Made by a program: the position numbers and the translations under genes. Positions 1 to 11,800 of a stretch of 64,000 nt of DNA are shown one piece after another. The DNA lies in NCBI RefSeq assembly GCF_963678635.1, contig NC_087067.1, positions 20,456,596 through 20,520,595 on the forward strand. Direction: 5' to 3'. Positions within the stretch are counted from its first letter, which is position 1. Every line of letters begins with the position of its first letter. The notes under the pieces are model-generated. The model saw nothing but the letters and a program-made list of their open reading frames with translations, ran no database searches and had not been told where the DNA came from. The DNA is from Symsagittifera roscoffensis. Its lineage: Eukaryota; Xenacoelomorpha; Acoela; Convolutidae.

Positions 1-2984
1 ATTTGGAGGGGCGGATTGTTCACATGGTCCCTAAATTGAAACGCAGAGGCGAAGCGCATTTTCCTACCTCGCGGGGAGCTGTGTAGTAAAAAAATGACAA
101 AAGTCAGTAAGTTGGACAAATTCGAAAAAAATAGTTCTCTCATCTCAAGGAAAGACAAATTCGAGCATACAAACAGCATAGAAAATATCACCAGAGTGTA
201 ACGAAGCCGACAATTCAAGGGAAGATCCTCGTTGAGCCGATAAAATTGATGTTTTAAAAGATTGGCACAATGAGGCAACTCAGCCGACTTAACGAAAAAC
301 AAAATCAATGTAGCCGAATATACCTTTTATTGCAAAAATCAAATTATGTAATCAAATTAAATCGGAAATGGTCAATCTAGAACCAAAATGATTAACAATT
401 TTCGAATAGAGCAGGTATTCGAAATGCAAACAAGCTCAAGCTATGTCAGTTGACGAGCAGCTCTGTTCAGTCATGGAGATAATCCGGTGAACAAAGTAAT
501 CCGCTACAAAAGTCTGCTATTGCAACTATTGTAACAGAGAGACGAAGCTGAGCTTCGCGCCACTTGTTATACAGAAATTTAAGGTTGAAACCCACGTAAA
601 ATGAGCTGAAACACAGCCAAAAAATTTGGTCAAAAACATAGGAAACAATTTCATGTAACAGCTACTTAGGATCTACAATAGCTATATAAGTAGCGTTCGC
701 AAAGTTAATTGCATAAGTTGGAAACTAAACCGAAGAAGCTCACATCGACAACCATTAAGCTGAAAACCATGTAGAACGTTAATATCAAAACTCTTAAAAA
801 TTATACATACAATGGTTGAATTCTGGATATCGCATGGTAAGAAATTAGTACCAGGTAGTTAAATATGAATTTTCATGAAATTAAGCATGGCAGCAGCATA
901 GCAGCATCATAAGTGATTCAACTGACTGTGTAACTAGCTGCTTACCCGAAAAAAAATCTTTTCCTTTTTGGTAACACTTGCTAATCGCAAGCGTAAAAAT
1001 CGTTTTACAATGTTCTAAAACTCAATTACCTTACACATAAAAAAGTATTAAGGCTACACAAACTCCATTCCTTTCTTTTTCATAACCAGTAGGTGGTAAC
1101 GATAAACAAAATTTGATAAAAAAAATCGAGATCCATAAGTTCTTATATGCACTTAAAACATTGCTTAAAACTGTACAACCAACCAACCTGCATATCAACC
1201 TAAAGGATGCAACCTACAGGAACAATTGCATGCAACCTACAGGAACAAATGGAGTTTATTGAAAGCCCTTCCCGCCATTTGCTATAAACTAAGATCATAC
1301 TGAAAAATTAGACAAAGAAATTACAAAACAAATGAATGCAAAGATTTCAAACAAATACCAAAAACGAACAAACAAAAAAATTGGAAAAACTCTGAAAGCT
1401 TATAAAACACCCAATCACATCAATTAAAAAGTGAAACGCAACATTAAGATAGCTGGATCACGCCAAAAACGTACAATAAACAAGGGTAGAGAAATAGTTT
1501 TTAAAAATTGTGTTCAATAGTTTTAATTTAATAAGCGCTGAAAGAAACATCTAAAACTAGTTTAATTGAACGTAAAATCAAGTTTTACGAGACTAAAATT
1601 ATATTTCAAAAAACATTCAATTTCCATATAACGAACGTTACTCGATCCTGTTTTTCGCTCGAAATTGAACTAAAAAAAGTAAATTTAAAAAAACTAATTT
1701 TTCTCGATACTGGGACTTTTTTTGGAAACTTTTTTAATGCCTCAATGTCAATTAATATGATAACCTCTTTCCGTCTTTCCGACGATTATTTGTGGTAGCT
1801 GATTTTCGTTCGGAATAAAAAAAAGGACGCCCGTAAAAAAAAACCCACTAAAGTTCATTTTGTCCAAAAACTTTTCAGCCAGAAAGAACTGCACTTCTGA
1901 ATGTCGTGCGACGCTCACCACATTCCATTGCTGACAAAACAGACAAAAGAGTTGCTAAAAAACACATTTATCCTAAATGTATGAATTATTTTGTTTGTTT
2001 TTTTATTTCTGCGATATATTAACATTCATCTTCAGAAGTTTAATATATCGAAAATATTCAGTGCAGTTTTCCTCGCTACCAGGAAATTGAGGTACGTAGA
2101 AATGCCCGCAAAAACTACTCAAATTCAAAGATCCTTCCCCCTCACTAACAATGACATAAGCTCCGATACAATTAAAATATCTTAAATTTTGTTATTACCA
2201 TTCCAATAAATCCACTAACTGCTATACAATGCTGGAAGACTAGTGAGGTCCGCGCCATGTTCACGCTACATGACCCTGTCGTACAACCTTTACATCAACT
2301 TTCAAGAGCTGTTGCGCCAACTCAACTCAAAAGACCTATTACATCATAACCAGTGCATAGAAATTATTTGCTTCAAAGCTGTTCAGTTTTTTTTCAAATA
2401 CCCTCAAAACTTTTTAACGAATAAATTGAGAAAAGATTTTTTTGCCAGTTTTGATCAAAACACAAAAAATCAAGTTATTCTGAGAAACTTTTTGCATTTT
2501 CCATTCGCAATTTCGTTATTGAAGAGCGTATTTGATTTCATTTTAGCAAAAAAATTTAAACTGAGCCCAAAAATGAACAGCGACGAAGCTGCACTTCGCG
2601 ACTTCAAGCGAGAACACGGCAAAAAATTAGCTAAAAAGGGCAAAAATCATATGAAAAAAACCTGGAGATAACGAGTCTAATGTCCTCCCAACTCAGCCAT
2701 ATGCGCTTGAAAGATGTCAAAACTAACCACCAAACAAAAAACGTCTCCAACAAATGCTTTCAAACAATCTATACTATGCAGCAAGTGCCCTCAAAATTAG
2801 CACTGTTTTTATAAGTTTTTAGAGAAAAAAGTGGATTTGTAATACCACACTACGCTTGCTAGTTCGTTTGTGTAATCAAAAGTCAAACTGCAAAACCATT
2901 ATTTTGAGTAAAACTTATATTACTTTAATGAAGACTTTGTACTTGGCACTTAAAAAGTCTATAGTCTTTAACTATGCCGATGAA

Positions 2985-3400
2985 AATCGAAGACACGATA
3001 AAAAACATAATCAACTGATAGTTGGAAAAGAGTAATGAACGCAAGGCAAATGAAAAAAACCGACTTATTTTTTCAAAAATCTTTAACTTTTGAATTTCGA
3101 ATAAAAAATTAGATGGCCTTAAATCTCTTTGAATTTGCAGAATAAATTATGATGGACAACTTTTGTTTAAATTAACCCAATTTGAGAAAACTGGATCAAT
3201 AGATAAAACTTTTATTTCGCTGGGAAATCTGATAATTAATTTCCATTTTCAGAATGAGAAGTCGATCACGTTTTTAGTTACCTTTACAATTTTGCTGTTC
3301 GATAGTGGAGTTTCCCTTCCTTTTAAGAAAAGAAATGCACTGAACTTAAAAAGAAATCACAAGTCAAACCGCGAAAAATCAAATTTGAGCGTGAGCAAAT
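2985..3400 (+). repeat. AT-rich interspersed repeat R1, copy 1
   Basis: About 400 bp that align by eye, in the same orientation, with 18430-18800. Shared landmarks in order are a GGAAAAGA-TAATGAACGCAAGG block, TTTTGAATTTCGAA, GGCCTTAAATCTCT, GAGAAAACTGGATCAATAG, TTATTTCGCTGGGAAATCTGA and TTCGATAGTGGA. Shorter matching pieces occur near 12110-12210, 16600-16700 and 17370-17500. No protein or Pol III box was found, so the class is unknown. Confidence 0.7.
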
Positions 3401-4178
3401 ATTAGGCCTTTTTCCTTAAAAAAAGACCTATATAAGAGTTTTCACTACGTTCATTACGGTAGCTTCCCAAATGACATAATTCCCAAATAGCATTAAAAAA
3501 ACTTTTCCCAATTACCATAAATTTCCAGTGTAATTCAAACGTTTTCTAACAATTTCTAATTCTAAAGTTTGCCAGGAATAAAAAACATGTGATCAAGATT
3601 TGGAGTTAATTGCTTCCAAACAACTGTTAAGCGACAATTTTGACGGATAAATTGACCACAAGAAGCTTATCAGTAACTGCATGCTTATGCTTTTCGCTTT
3701 TGATAGCAAAAAAATTCTACAATTTGTAAGATAAAATGTCCAACATTTGAATTGACAGTTTGACTAATTTTCTCACATAGTTCACAAAAAATGTTGTCTC
3801 GATTTTGTAATGCAACTGTTGCATGAAATTCATGACATTTGGGACATTTTTCTTTTTACGCCATTTGGGATTATGCCATTTGAGACCTAATCGTTCACAC
3901 ATAGGCGAAGTTGCACTTCGCATACACAAGCAAAATATGACCAACAACGCTACTGGATAAAACTGAATTAGTAAAACTGATTCAGTTTTTACAAAATGTC
4001 TACAAAATGTCTTAAGTGACGCACGCCAATTATGAATCTACATAACTTCTAAGTTACGCAAGCCAATTATGAAGCATTAGCAGTACCAGTCAATTTGAAA
4101 AGAAATTTACCAAATAAGATGCCTCAATTTATAAAGCGGACACGTTTTAATTTGTATACGAAAAAGCCCATTAAAAAT

Positions 4179-4251
4179 CCGACCCTGCCCAGATTCGAAT
4201 CCTCTTATTTAGCTGCTGGCCTCCTTCCCTACCTCTACGCTACAGAGCCAT
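4179..4251 (-). repeat. tRNA-derived SINE head
   Basis: On the minus strand about 73 nt carry a Pol III box A (TAGCGTAGAGG) and a box B (GATTCGAATCT) at tRNA-like spacing, with partly complementary ends. The anticodon region does not fold cleanly and the copy lies in repeat-rich DNA, so I read it as a SINE head or tRNA pseudogene rather than a working tRNA. Confidence 0.6.
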
Positions 4252-5399
4252 GATATCTTGAAGCTAGAGTGCAATTTGTGTTAATATCCTTAGCATTGGC
4301 TACTTAACAGCTGGTTAATGATCAAAATGAACACTTTCAAAATGAACACTTTTTGTCGCAACAATATTTGCGATTTAGGTTGAAAAAAAAGAAAGTTCAT
4401 ACTATCCACAAGCTATGCTTGTGTAACTACTCTTAAAAAATGAATTTTTCGAACCAATTTTTTTTGCAAAAAGAAGAGTGCTGGCCTTGCCAACCCAAAA
4501 ACGCACGATAAGTCTTCGCCAAAGCAATTGCTCGAGCTTAATTTTAGATACGAAAGCAGGTAGCACTTTTAGAAAAGATTCGCAATCGTAATTACTTTTC
4601 TGATTACTTTTACCTAAGGGTTGAGTAGAACGTGTACCCTATACTCTGGCGTGTGTCTAATCCGTTCACTGAAAAGGGAAACTAATTATAGCTTCAGGTT
4701 TGTTTTACTCCACGCGAAGTCACGTTCCACACAGACTTGTCATACGAAGTCGAATGATCATATTCGATTATAATTTAAAACGATTATAATTTGGAAAAAA
4801 CTTGAAGTATCTGTCTAACTTCAATAAATAGCTGATAACGGTTTTAAAAATTGCCCATTTTTTTCTAAGTGGATTAAAAGTTAGCTAATTTGAACTGTTC
4901 GGCAAATTACAAATGCTTAATTGAAAATAAATACGTTTAAAACAAAGATACATGGATAAATAAATTGTCTTTCCCTTCGTGGGCTTAAGGCTAAATAGAA
5001 AATCGAAAACAGCAACCCATTTATTAGCAACTTGAAAATTAAGAAGCTATAACTTAAAACAGTTAAATACATGTTAAGTCAAGTAATGCAACAGCATGGT
5101 TTATGAGTTTAGAAAAATGAATATTTTGTCATGCAATGTTTTTCTTAAATCATTTAATTATTGAGCATTAAATTAATAGCAAAAACTGAAAATTACTATT
5201 TTAAGCTCATAAGTTGTTCTATTTTTGCTAGTAGGTTTAGTTTAGTTGTTCAACGTTTTCATCTGCGCAACTGCATGTTTTTGAAAAAATCATTTGCAAA
5301 ACTATCATGAAAACCTTGAAACTGGTAGGTTATAAAACTAAAATGGGGTGTTTTCGTCTAGACAGCCGCCCTGGTGTTGTTGTGAGAAGACTTTCCATG

Positions 5400-5405
5400 T
5401 TTATT
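5400..5405 (-). terminator. eIF4A polyadenylation signal
   Basis: An AATAAA hexamer on the minus strand about 65 nt beyond the eIF4A stop codon. Position and sequence fit a normal poly(A) signal. Confidence 0.6.
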
Positions 5406-5467
5406 TGTAGTCGCCGCCTTTGTTTTTCCCACTTTTATTCTGTCATGCCAACATTTCTGCGTATCGT

Positions 5468-6760
5468 TCACAGCAAATCCATGACATTCTTGGGCAGTTC
5501 TTCAATTTTCGTGTGGTAGAAATCCTCCAGTTCATGCATTGACCGGATATCTTTCTGGGTCACGAAGTTGATCGCCACTCCCTTTCGGCCAAATCGTCCG
5601 GATCGCCCGATTCGGTGGATATAGTTCTCTCGGTTCGACGGAAGGTCAAAGTTGATGACCAGGGATACCTGCTGGACGTCGATACCTCGCGAGATCAGAT
5701 CCGTCGCAATCAGGACCCGGCTGGATCCGGTTCTGAATTCGTTCATGACGACTTCTCGTTCACGCTGAAGCATGTCGCTGTGAATTGCCGACACTGTATG
5801 TCCTTTCTCGGTCAATTTATCCTGAACATGGATGACCTTGCGCTTAGTGTTACAAAAAATAACAGCTTGAGTGATCGTCATAGTCTCATACAGATCACAC
5901 AGCGTGTCAACCTTGTACTCTTCACGTTCACAGTTCACATAGAACTGTCGGATACCGTCCAGTGTTAGTTCTTCCTTCTTGACCAGAATTCTCACAGGGT
6001 CTTGCATGAACTTTTGGGAAAGTTCTAGCGCATCTGGAGGCATTGTCGCAGACATTAGAACGATCTGCGCATTCGCGGAGATCTTCTTCAGAATGTTGAC
6101 AATCTGCTCCTTAAATCCACGCGACAACATTTCGTCAGCTTCGTCCAAAACCAACATGTGGATCTTGTCGGTCTTCAGAAGAGTTCGATTCATCAAGTCG
6201 TAAACTCGTCCAGGAGTTCCGACCACAACTTGGGCGTCTTGCATCTTCACAGCATCCACGGATACTTCAGAGCCTCCGACGCAGAAGGCCACCTGGATGT
6301 TCATGTATTCGGCCAAAGCGAAGACCACACCTCGGATTTGAATAACCAATTCACGGGTCGGAGCCATTATGAGAGCCTGAACTGACGGGTCGTCTTCCTT
6401 GATTCGTTCCAGAACCGATATCGCAAACGTGGCGGTCTTTCCTGTCCCTGATTGGGCCTGGGCAATCACATCTCGTCCCTGGGTTGCTGGGAGGATAGCC
6501 CGTTGCTGGATGGCTGAGGGATTCTCGAAACCATACGAGTAGATGCCTCGCAGCAACTTCTCTTTGATTCCGAGGTCGTCGAACTTGTCGACAGTCTTGT
6601 TCCAGTTAGTCTCAATCTCATAACCATTCTCGGTCGATCGTTGAGCGGAGCCCCGGTCCTCAGGGGGACCACGACTGGTCTCCCTGGGGCTGTTGCTCCC
6701 AACCGATTCGTTAGAAGGATTATCAGCGACTTTCAATCCACTGCCAAAAATTTCAGACAT
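5468..6760 (-). CDS. eIF4A: Eukaryotic initiation factor 4A (DEAD-box RNA helicase)
   Basis: A 430-residue single-exon CDS. eIF4A is the ATP-dependent RNA helicase of the cap-binding eIF4F complex; it unwinds 5'-UTR structure for ribosome scanning. All helicase motifs are visible in order: Q motif (PSAIQQRAI, about residue 81), motif I SGTGKT (about 104-109), PTREL (134-138), TPGR (182-185), DEAD (206-209), SAT (237-239), [15 protein letters not shown] and [13 protein letters not shown]. The length is close to the family norm, with a slightly long Ser/Arg/Glu-rich N-terminus of about 45 residues. Motif Ia reads PTRELVIQI. The start was chosen because a splice acceptor lies 4 nt upstream. The final residues NVMDLL before TGA match the family's usual C-terminus; I could not exclude the eIF4A-III paralogue by eye. 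The CDS has no introns although the neighbouring PLC gene has many. Confidence 0.95.
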   Translation of the reverse strand: MSEIFGSGLKVADNPSNESVGSNSPRETSRGPPEDRGSAQRSTENGYEIETNWNKTVDKFDDLGIKEKLLRGIYSYGFENPSAIQQRAILPATQGRDVIAQAQSGTGKTATFAISVLERIKEDDPSVQALIMAPTRELVIQIRGVVFALAEYMNIQVAFCVGGSEVSVDAVKMQDAQVVVGTPGRVYDLMNRTLLKTDKIHMLVLDEADEMLSRGFKEQIVNILKKISANAQIVLMSATMPPDALELSQKFMQDPVRILVKKEELTLDGIRQFYVNCEREEYKVDTLCDLYETMTITQAVIFCNTKRKVIHVQDKLTEKGHTVSAIHSDMLQREREVVMNEFRTGSSRVLIATDLISRGIDVQQVSLVINFDLPSNRENYIHRIGRSGRFGRKGVAINFVTQKDIRSMHELEDFYHTKIEELPKNVMDLL

Positions 6761-6764
6761 AGAT

Positions 6765-6766
6765 CT
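6765..6766 (-). promoter_or_regulatory. Splice acceptor just before the eIF4A start codon
   Basis: The minus strand reads TTTTCGTTTCAG and then ATCT directly before the ATG. This pyrimidine-rich AG is a strong splice acceptor leaving only a 4-nt leader exon. It could end a 5'-UTR intron or be a spliced-leader trans-splice site; the sequence alone cannot decide. Confidence 0.6.
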
Positions 6767-7443
6767 GAAACGAAAACCTCACATTAGAACGCCGTTTAAT
6801 CTTATTCTTTGTGCAAGTAAAGGTTCATTATCGAGAATTAGACTACGTGATGGATTTGGGGTTTGTGAAGTGCTGCTTCCTTCCGACCACAGTTTGTGAA
6901 AGTCCCTTGCCTGGAGAAGCCATTTGAAAATTGGAGCATAAAATCGACAATGTACAACATCGGCATAATGGCTGCTGCAGTTTTTAAGCCCCATTCAAAA
7001 GCGCCGATTCACAAAATAAAATTACGTTTGGGATAAATAGATCGCCATGTGTAACTTCATAAGAAAGTCGCAAACGAATACAAACCAAATTAATCCATTT
7101 TATTTAAATTGGAGCAACTTACCGTAGTGTAGTTATTCACGTAAGTCTAATAAGAATGAAATTAAAGTGAGTCAATCGCTTGGAGGACAAATAAGACAAA
7201 CCGTGTGTGCTATTGTTAACTTGTTTGAACTGAAGTCATAACACTGACGATGAAAATTACGTTGGTCCAAAAATAACATCAATTCGAACCTCATGTAAAA
7301 GTTAGTAGTTGCAATCTCGAATGTTTTAATGTCAACTTCAAACATCCGTCAATTCCGTGAAAACAAAAACGAACGCACAACATCATTCTTAAATGACCTT
7401 GGTTGACCTTCGTTGCCATTATTTCACCATCTGTCCATTCAGG
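6767..7443 (-). other. PLC 3' end to eIF4A spacer
   Basis: About 680 bp separate the PLC stop codon from the eIF4A acceptor; both genes are on the minus strand. AATAAA at 7099-7104 is a candidate PLC poly(A) signal. No other coding sequence is seen. The spacer must hold the eIF4A promoter, or, if the acceptor is a trans-splice site, an intercistronic region. Confidence 0.5.
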
Positions 7444-8886
7444 CTAAGTTGAAATAGAAACTCGCACAAATAGAGAAGCATACGGAAGCAGACTGTAATT
7501 ATGATCGTGCAACGGAACTGTCACATATCCTGCAAAACTCAAAAGTAGATATATTTATTTTAAGAAGACCATCCATTGCTCTTTTCAACTCCTCTAAAAC
7601 CGCCCCCCCCCCCCCCCCAACACAGCATTTTTTATTTTTATAGTTGTTTCACGTGTTATTATGTCTAAATGCGTGACATCACGACTAAAAAATGAAGAAC
7701 AAATCTGGTCACAAGCGTCAGTAGCCATTTTCCCATGCCAAGTTTCGATGCAATATGACAGAAAAAGACAAAATAGCTTGGTCTCAATGTCAAAATTTGT
7801 ATGCATGTAACTCTCATCCCAAAGGGAATGGCACTTGCAATACCGTTTTGCTTTTGCTCTAGAGAAATGGTCTGGAAAAAATTTTAAAAAATAGACCATT
7901 CTGGAGTGCTAGGAAGTGTATGCAGTTGATGCCAACTAGATCATCTGCATCCAGGTCTTTGTCGATGACCTCGAACAGGACGAAGGCCAGTTCGGGACAG
8001 TCTACGATGAAGTTGGCCTTCTCATTCCACACTGGGTTGAAACCTAGATTACATTAGATCCGTTCATTAACTATCATTACTTTTTCACTGCTTCTAAAAA
8101 TGATCAGAGGAGAGAACTGTAATGAAAATCTCGACAGTAGCAATTTTTTGATTGTCAAAAAGTTCAAATTAGTCACATAACACTCACGTAATCTTGCAAT
8201 CCATAATACAACACCCATTCAAATTATCAATAGTTAGAAGATGATATCAAGAATGCCTTCAAAAGCAATCACAGATGCCTTTAAAATCCTGAATTGAAGA
8301 AACATAAGGTAAGAAGACCGGCTCTTATATGCCGTTTATAGTTTCCTACAAAGAACACCAAAAATGCTGCTTAAGGGATATATTTATTCTGCTACCAGTA
8401 TCAGGAGGGAGGCTCAAATGTATAAGAGTCAAAATACCGTTGTCTTTTATGATCTGAGTCTTAAAACTCTGGCACTTGGCCTTTCCGATCTTGTCAAAGA
8501 GAGAGACCTTGACAAATACATCGACCATATCACCACAAAACTTTCCATTGTCTTTCGTTTTTCGTGGCAAGTGAGCGCCTCCCAGGATCTGTAACATTAT
8601 AACTAGACCTATAACATATTCATCAACGCGCTTCTGCCAGCTTACCAACTATTCAAAGCAACGAAAAGACCGATGAACCGTGATAAAATCCAAAAATAAT
8701 GATCTCAGCCGTAAAACACCTGGTTTGAACTTGGTTCAACTGCCTTTGTTTCGAAACACGTTCACAATTTGAATTCGAGGTAATTTGAACGCACGTGCAC
8801 TTTGAGGTATCGTTTTTTGAGAATCTCCCGTTCTAGCGTCTCCTTGTTTCTCATCTCCAAGGTCAAAGGGTTGAAGAAAGTTCCAT
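7444..8886 (-). CDS. PLC exons 13-16: C2 domain and stop
   Basis: Exon 8886-8795 holds the Y-C2 linker and first beta strand. Exon 8588-8438 continues with ILGGAHLPRKT and DVFVKVSLFD. Exon 8043-7897 has GFNPVWNEKANF and the acidic Ca2+-loop DKDLDADDLVG. Exon 7529-7444 has GYVTVPL and ASLFVRVSI and ends in TAG, the normal PLC-delta terminus. The last join has a phase-1 donor at 7896-7895 and an acceptor at 7531-7530. Confidence 0.9.
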
Positions 8887-11800
8887 CTGGAAAAGAAAAA
8901 CATCTGCAAGAGAAAACTGGCTCTTTTCCTCCCCCCCCCCCCCCCCCCCCCCCCCACCTGCAAATTTTTATATATGCAGTTACTGTTCACCTTGTCCGAT
9001 TGTCATGAAAATTGACATGCAGACTAATTAGGCAATGACAAACATATTTGGTCTTCATAATTAACCTCGTAAAACCACTCGTTAGACCATAAAGTTCATG
9101 TTTGAGTGAGGTGAGGGGGGGGGGGGGAAGAGCCGAAAAACTCTCTTGATGTGGAGAAACATCTTGTTGTAAAGAGATTTTTGACGAGGAGAAAATTCTT
9201 GATGTAAATTTGCGTTTGAAACTTTCATTTATGAAAAACATAGGAATAAAAAAAATCACTCAATTTAATTAACCCGATGACTCCCTTTTGATATAAACCC
9301 ACTTTTAGGTCTGAGGTAGTATGGCTTCAGTAAAAATCCACAGCCTCCATTCCTCGCAAACATTGCCTGGTTGAATATGAAATAGTAGTCTGTAGTCTGC
9401 ATGTTCAGACAGGCATACTGCACTCCACACATCCACATGTCGCGGGGGTCGAAGTGACCCGATAGCACTTGCATGTTGCCGGGATACACTTTTACCTAAC
9501 AGCAAGACTAACTAATGTTTTGCCAAATAGTTCCGAAATATCCCTAGACTTAAAAGAAGATGTGCAAACCATTTTCAACAAAAATATATTAGACGGCCCA
9601 GTTTTGTCTTGTGAGAAAAATAGGTTCTGCTTACGGTTAGCTCAAAGTCATTTTTATCAACCTAACATAACCTTTAAAATAAGACATTTGACAAGGTCCA
9701 GGTTTAAAAAATGAAATTATGGGTTTAAAAAGAGGGAAACCCCGAAAAAGAAAGACTAGCTTGCCCTGCCTGTGATCGCTTCGTCCACTCGACTAGAGCT
9801 TCCGCACTTGTTTCGCCGTACTCTGAAGGACACTCGCCGCTATCTTTCAAGTTCTTGGCAAATACCGAGTCTTCGAAACGTTTGTTGGAGCATAGAGAGT
9901 AAAACTTTTTCTTCGCCAAGCTCGTAAGTAAATTTGGTTGGCCTGAAAATGAAGTAGTTCAGCATTGCGTGAAAACAAATATTTGGCACTGATATCATAA
10001 TACGATTGAAGATAAAAAATAGTTCTCACACTTTTTTGGAGTTTTAGTTCCTGGAATAAGAACAATTTGTTTAAACTTCATTTAAGTTTATACGAAGATA
10101 ATAGAATGGAGATCAGTATTGGAAAAAGATGATCAAACCTTTAACGAACACTTCGTCGAGATTTTTAGACGGAATGCCTCGACAGACATTGATGAATTTC
10201 TCATGTCTCAATCTTTTATTCTGTTCAAACGAATAGCTCAATATCAAAAATTAGTAAGAAGTTCCGGTTAATAACTCGACTAATTAACTAATTATTACAA
10301 TTTTGCCAAAATTTAAATTAAAAAAAATTTAAATATATCGAACTCGAAATCTGAATAAAAATGGCAATTGAATTTTATAAACTGTACACTTATAACTGCA
10401 ATTGACAACCCGAAAAGGTGCAAAAATAGATCAAAAAAGGAAGTCAACTTTATTCCTTAACGCTAAATTGTGTTCTATTTCTTTCATCTATTTTTAGGAG
10501 GAACTAAATATGATGCAATGAATGTCTCATCAGTCTATTTATTTTTCCCTGGGAAAGAAAAAAAATAATACATCTTATTGCCAATTTAGCACAAATCACA
10601 CAGCTTACCTGGCGAAAGAGAAAAATACTTCGTTGAAGGTGAAAGAACAATGGCTAAACAGACCTAAAAAGATGAGATGACTAGCAAAGGAAACAAATTC
10701 AGGCGAACACTTGGGTATAAGACAATCCGTAAGTTTAGTTGCTTGTACGTTCCTGAATCAGTTTCCAGGAAATAAAAATAGTAACGCACAATTATTACTG
10801 AATTTGAAGGTTTTCAGTTCTGGAAGTGGACGTTAAATATAACTTTTTACCACGTCAACCTGACACAAAATATTGGGAAAATGAACTACGATTTTTCCGG
10901 CCACTTTTAATTGTTTGCCTATTATGCCTCAGCATATTTTTTGACAAGTTATGCTTTCAACTATTTACGAACACAGCATGAAATAATTTTATCGTAATTC
11001 CTCAGTTGTGCTAATCAAAAGAAAAAGCGATATATGAACTATTGTTAGCCAATTTAGTCACTTTGGGATACTAATTACATAATAAACAGACCATTAAGGA
11101 AAACTATTGGTTTTAGATTAGCTCAATTTTATCTCTTACGCAGTTGACTAAATTTGCCAACCAAAAATTGCTCAAGCAGGATTAAAATGACCAAATGTTT
11201 AAAACAACTTTCAGAATTTCCAAAATTTTATGGTCTTATAAGCTGCTGCGGTAAACGTGGTCATTTCTTATCTGTATTTTACAATTTTTAGTCAAAATTG
11301 GTAAAAAGAATTGTTATCTAATAAATGCTAGATATCTAAAATTGTTATTAAGTGTCATAATCTAAAATCAGAGAGCAAACCTTGATTATAATGAACCCTT
11401 TCAGCTCTTCTGGACTCGGGAGCAGTTGGTTGTTCCGCAGTTTCTCGTCGGTCAACAGATTTTCTGTTGCAAAATGAAACGTAAAAGAAACATAACTCGA
11501 AAACTGGAGAAAAATGAAAAAATTGATACCCTTGAAAACTTCAATGAAAATCTTGTTCATGGTGATTTTGGCATCGTCGTTTTTCTCAACATGATCCTCA
11601 ATGCTCAGAATAACAGGATATCTGAAAATGAAAATACTCTCAAATGTAGTGAGCTACAAATCAATTAATTAGCAAATAAAGAATGATAAATGTAACGCAC
11701 TCAAATGCATTCACTTAAATTCAAAAAATCTTTTTTTTTGCTGTTAACTTTTCACAATCTATTTTTATTACGTTCTGTCTGAAGTGTTATTAAAATTTGT

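Larger units (their letters stand above)
1..5399. other. AT-rich intergenic region without recognisable genes
   Basis: Very AT-rich sequence on the downstream side of the eIF4A gene. The open frames here (such as 142 codons at 2243-2671) are low-complexity, Lys/Phe/Asn-rich and resemble no family I know. I see only interspersed repeats: a copy of an AT-rich family near 2985-3400, a tRNA-derived SINE near 4179-4251, and small palindromic GAAGCT/GCTTCGC cores near 541, 2582 and 3901 that recur next to the SINE copies at 16.7 and 17.7 kb. Confidence 0.6.

Noticed and set aside
2243-2671. 142-codon open frame
   Set aside because: Low-complexity Lys/Phe-rich translation of AT-rich DNA with a repeat palindrome inside; no homology recognised.
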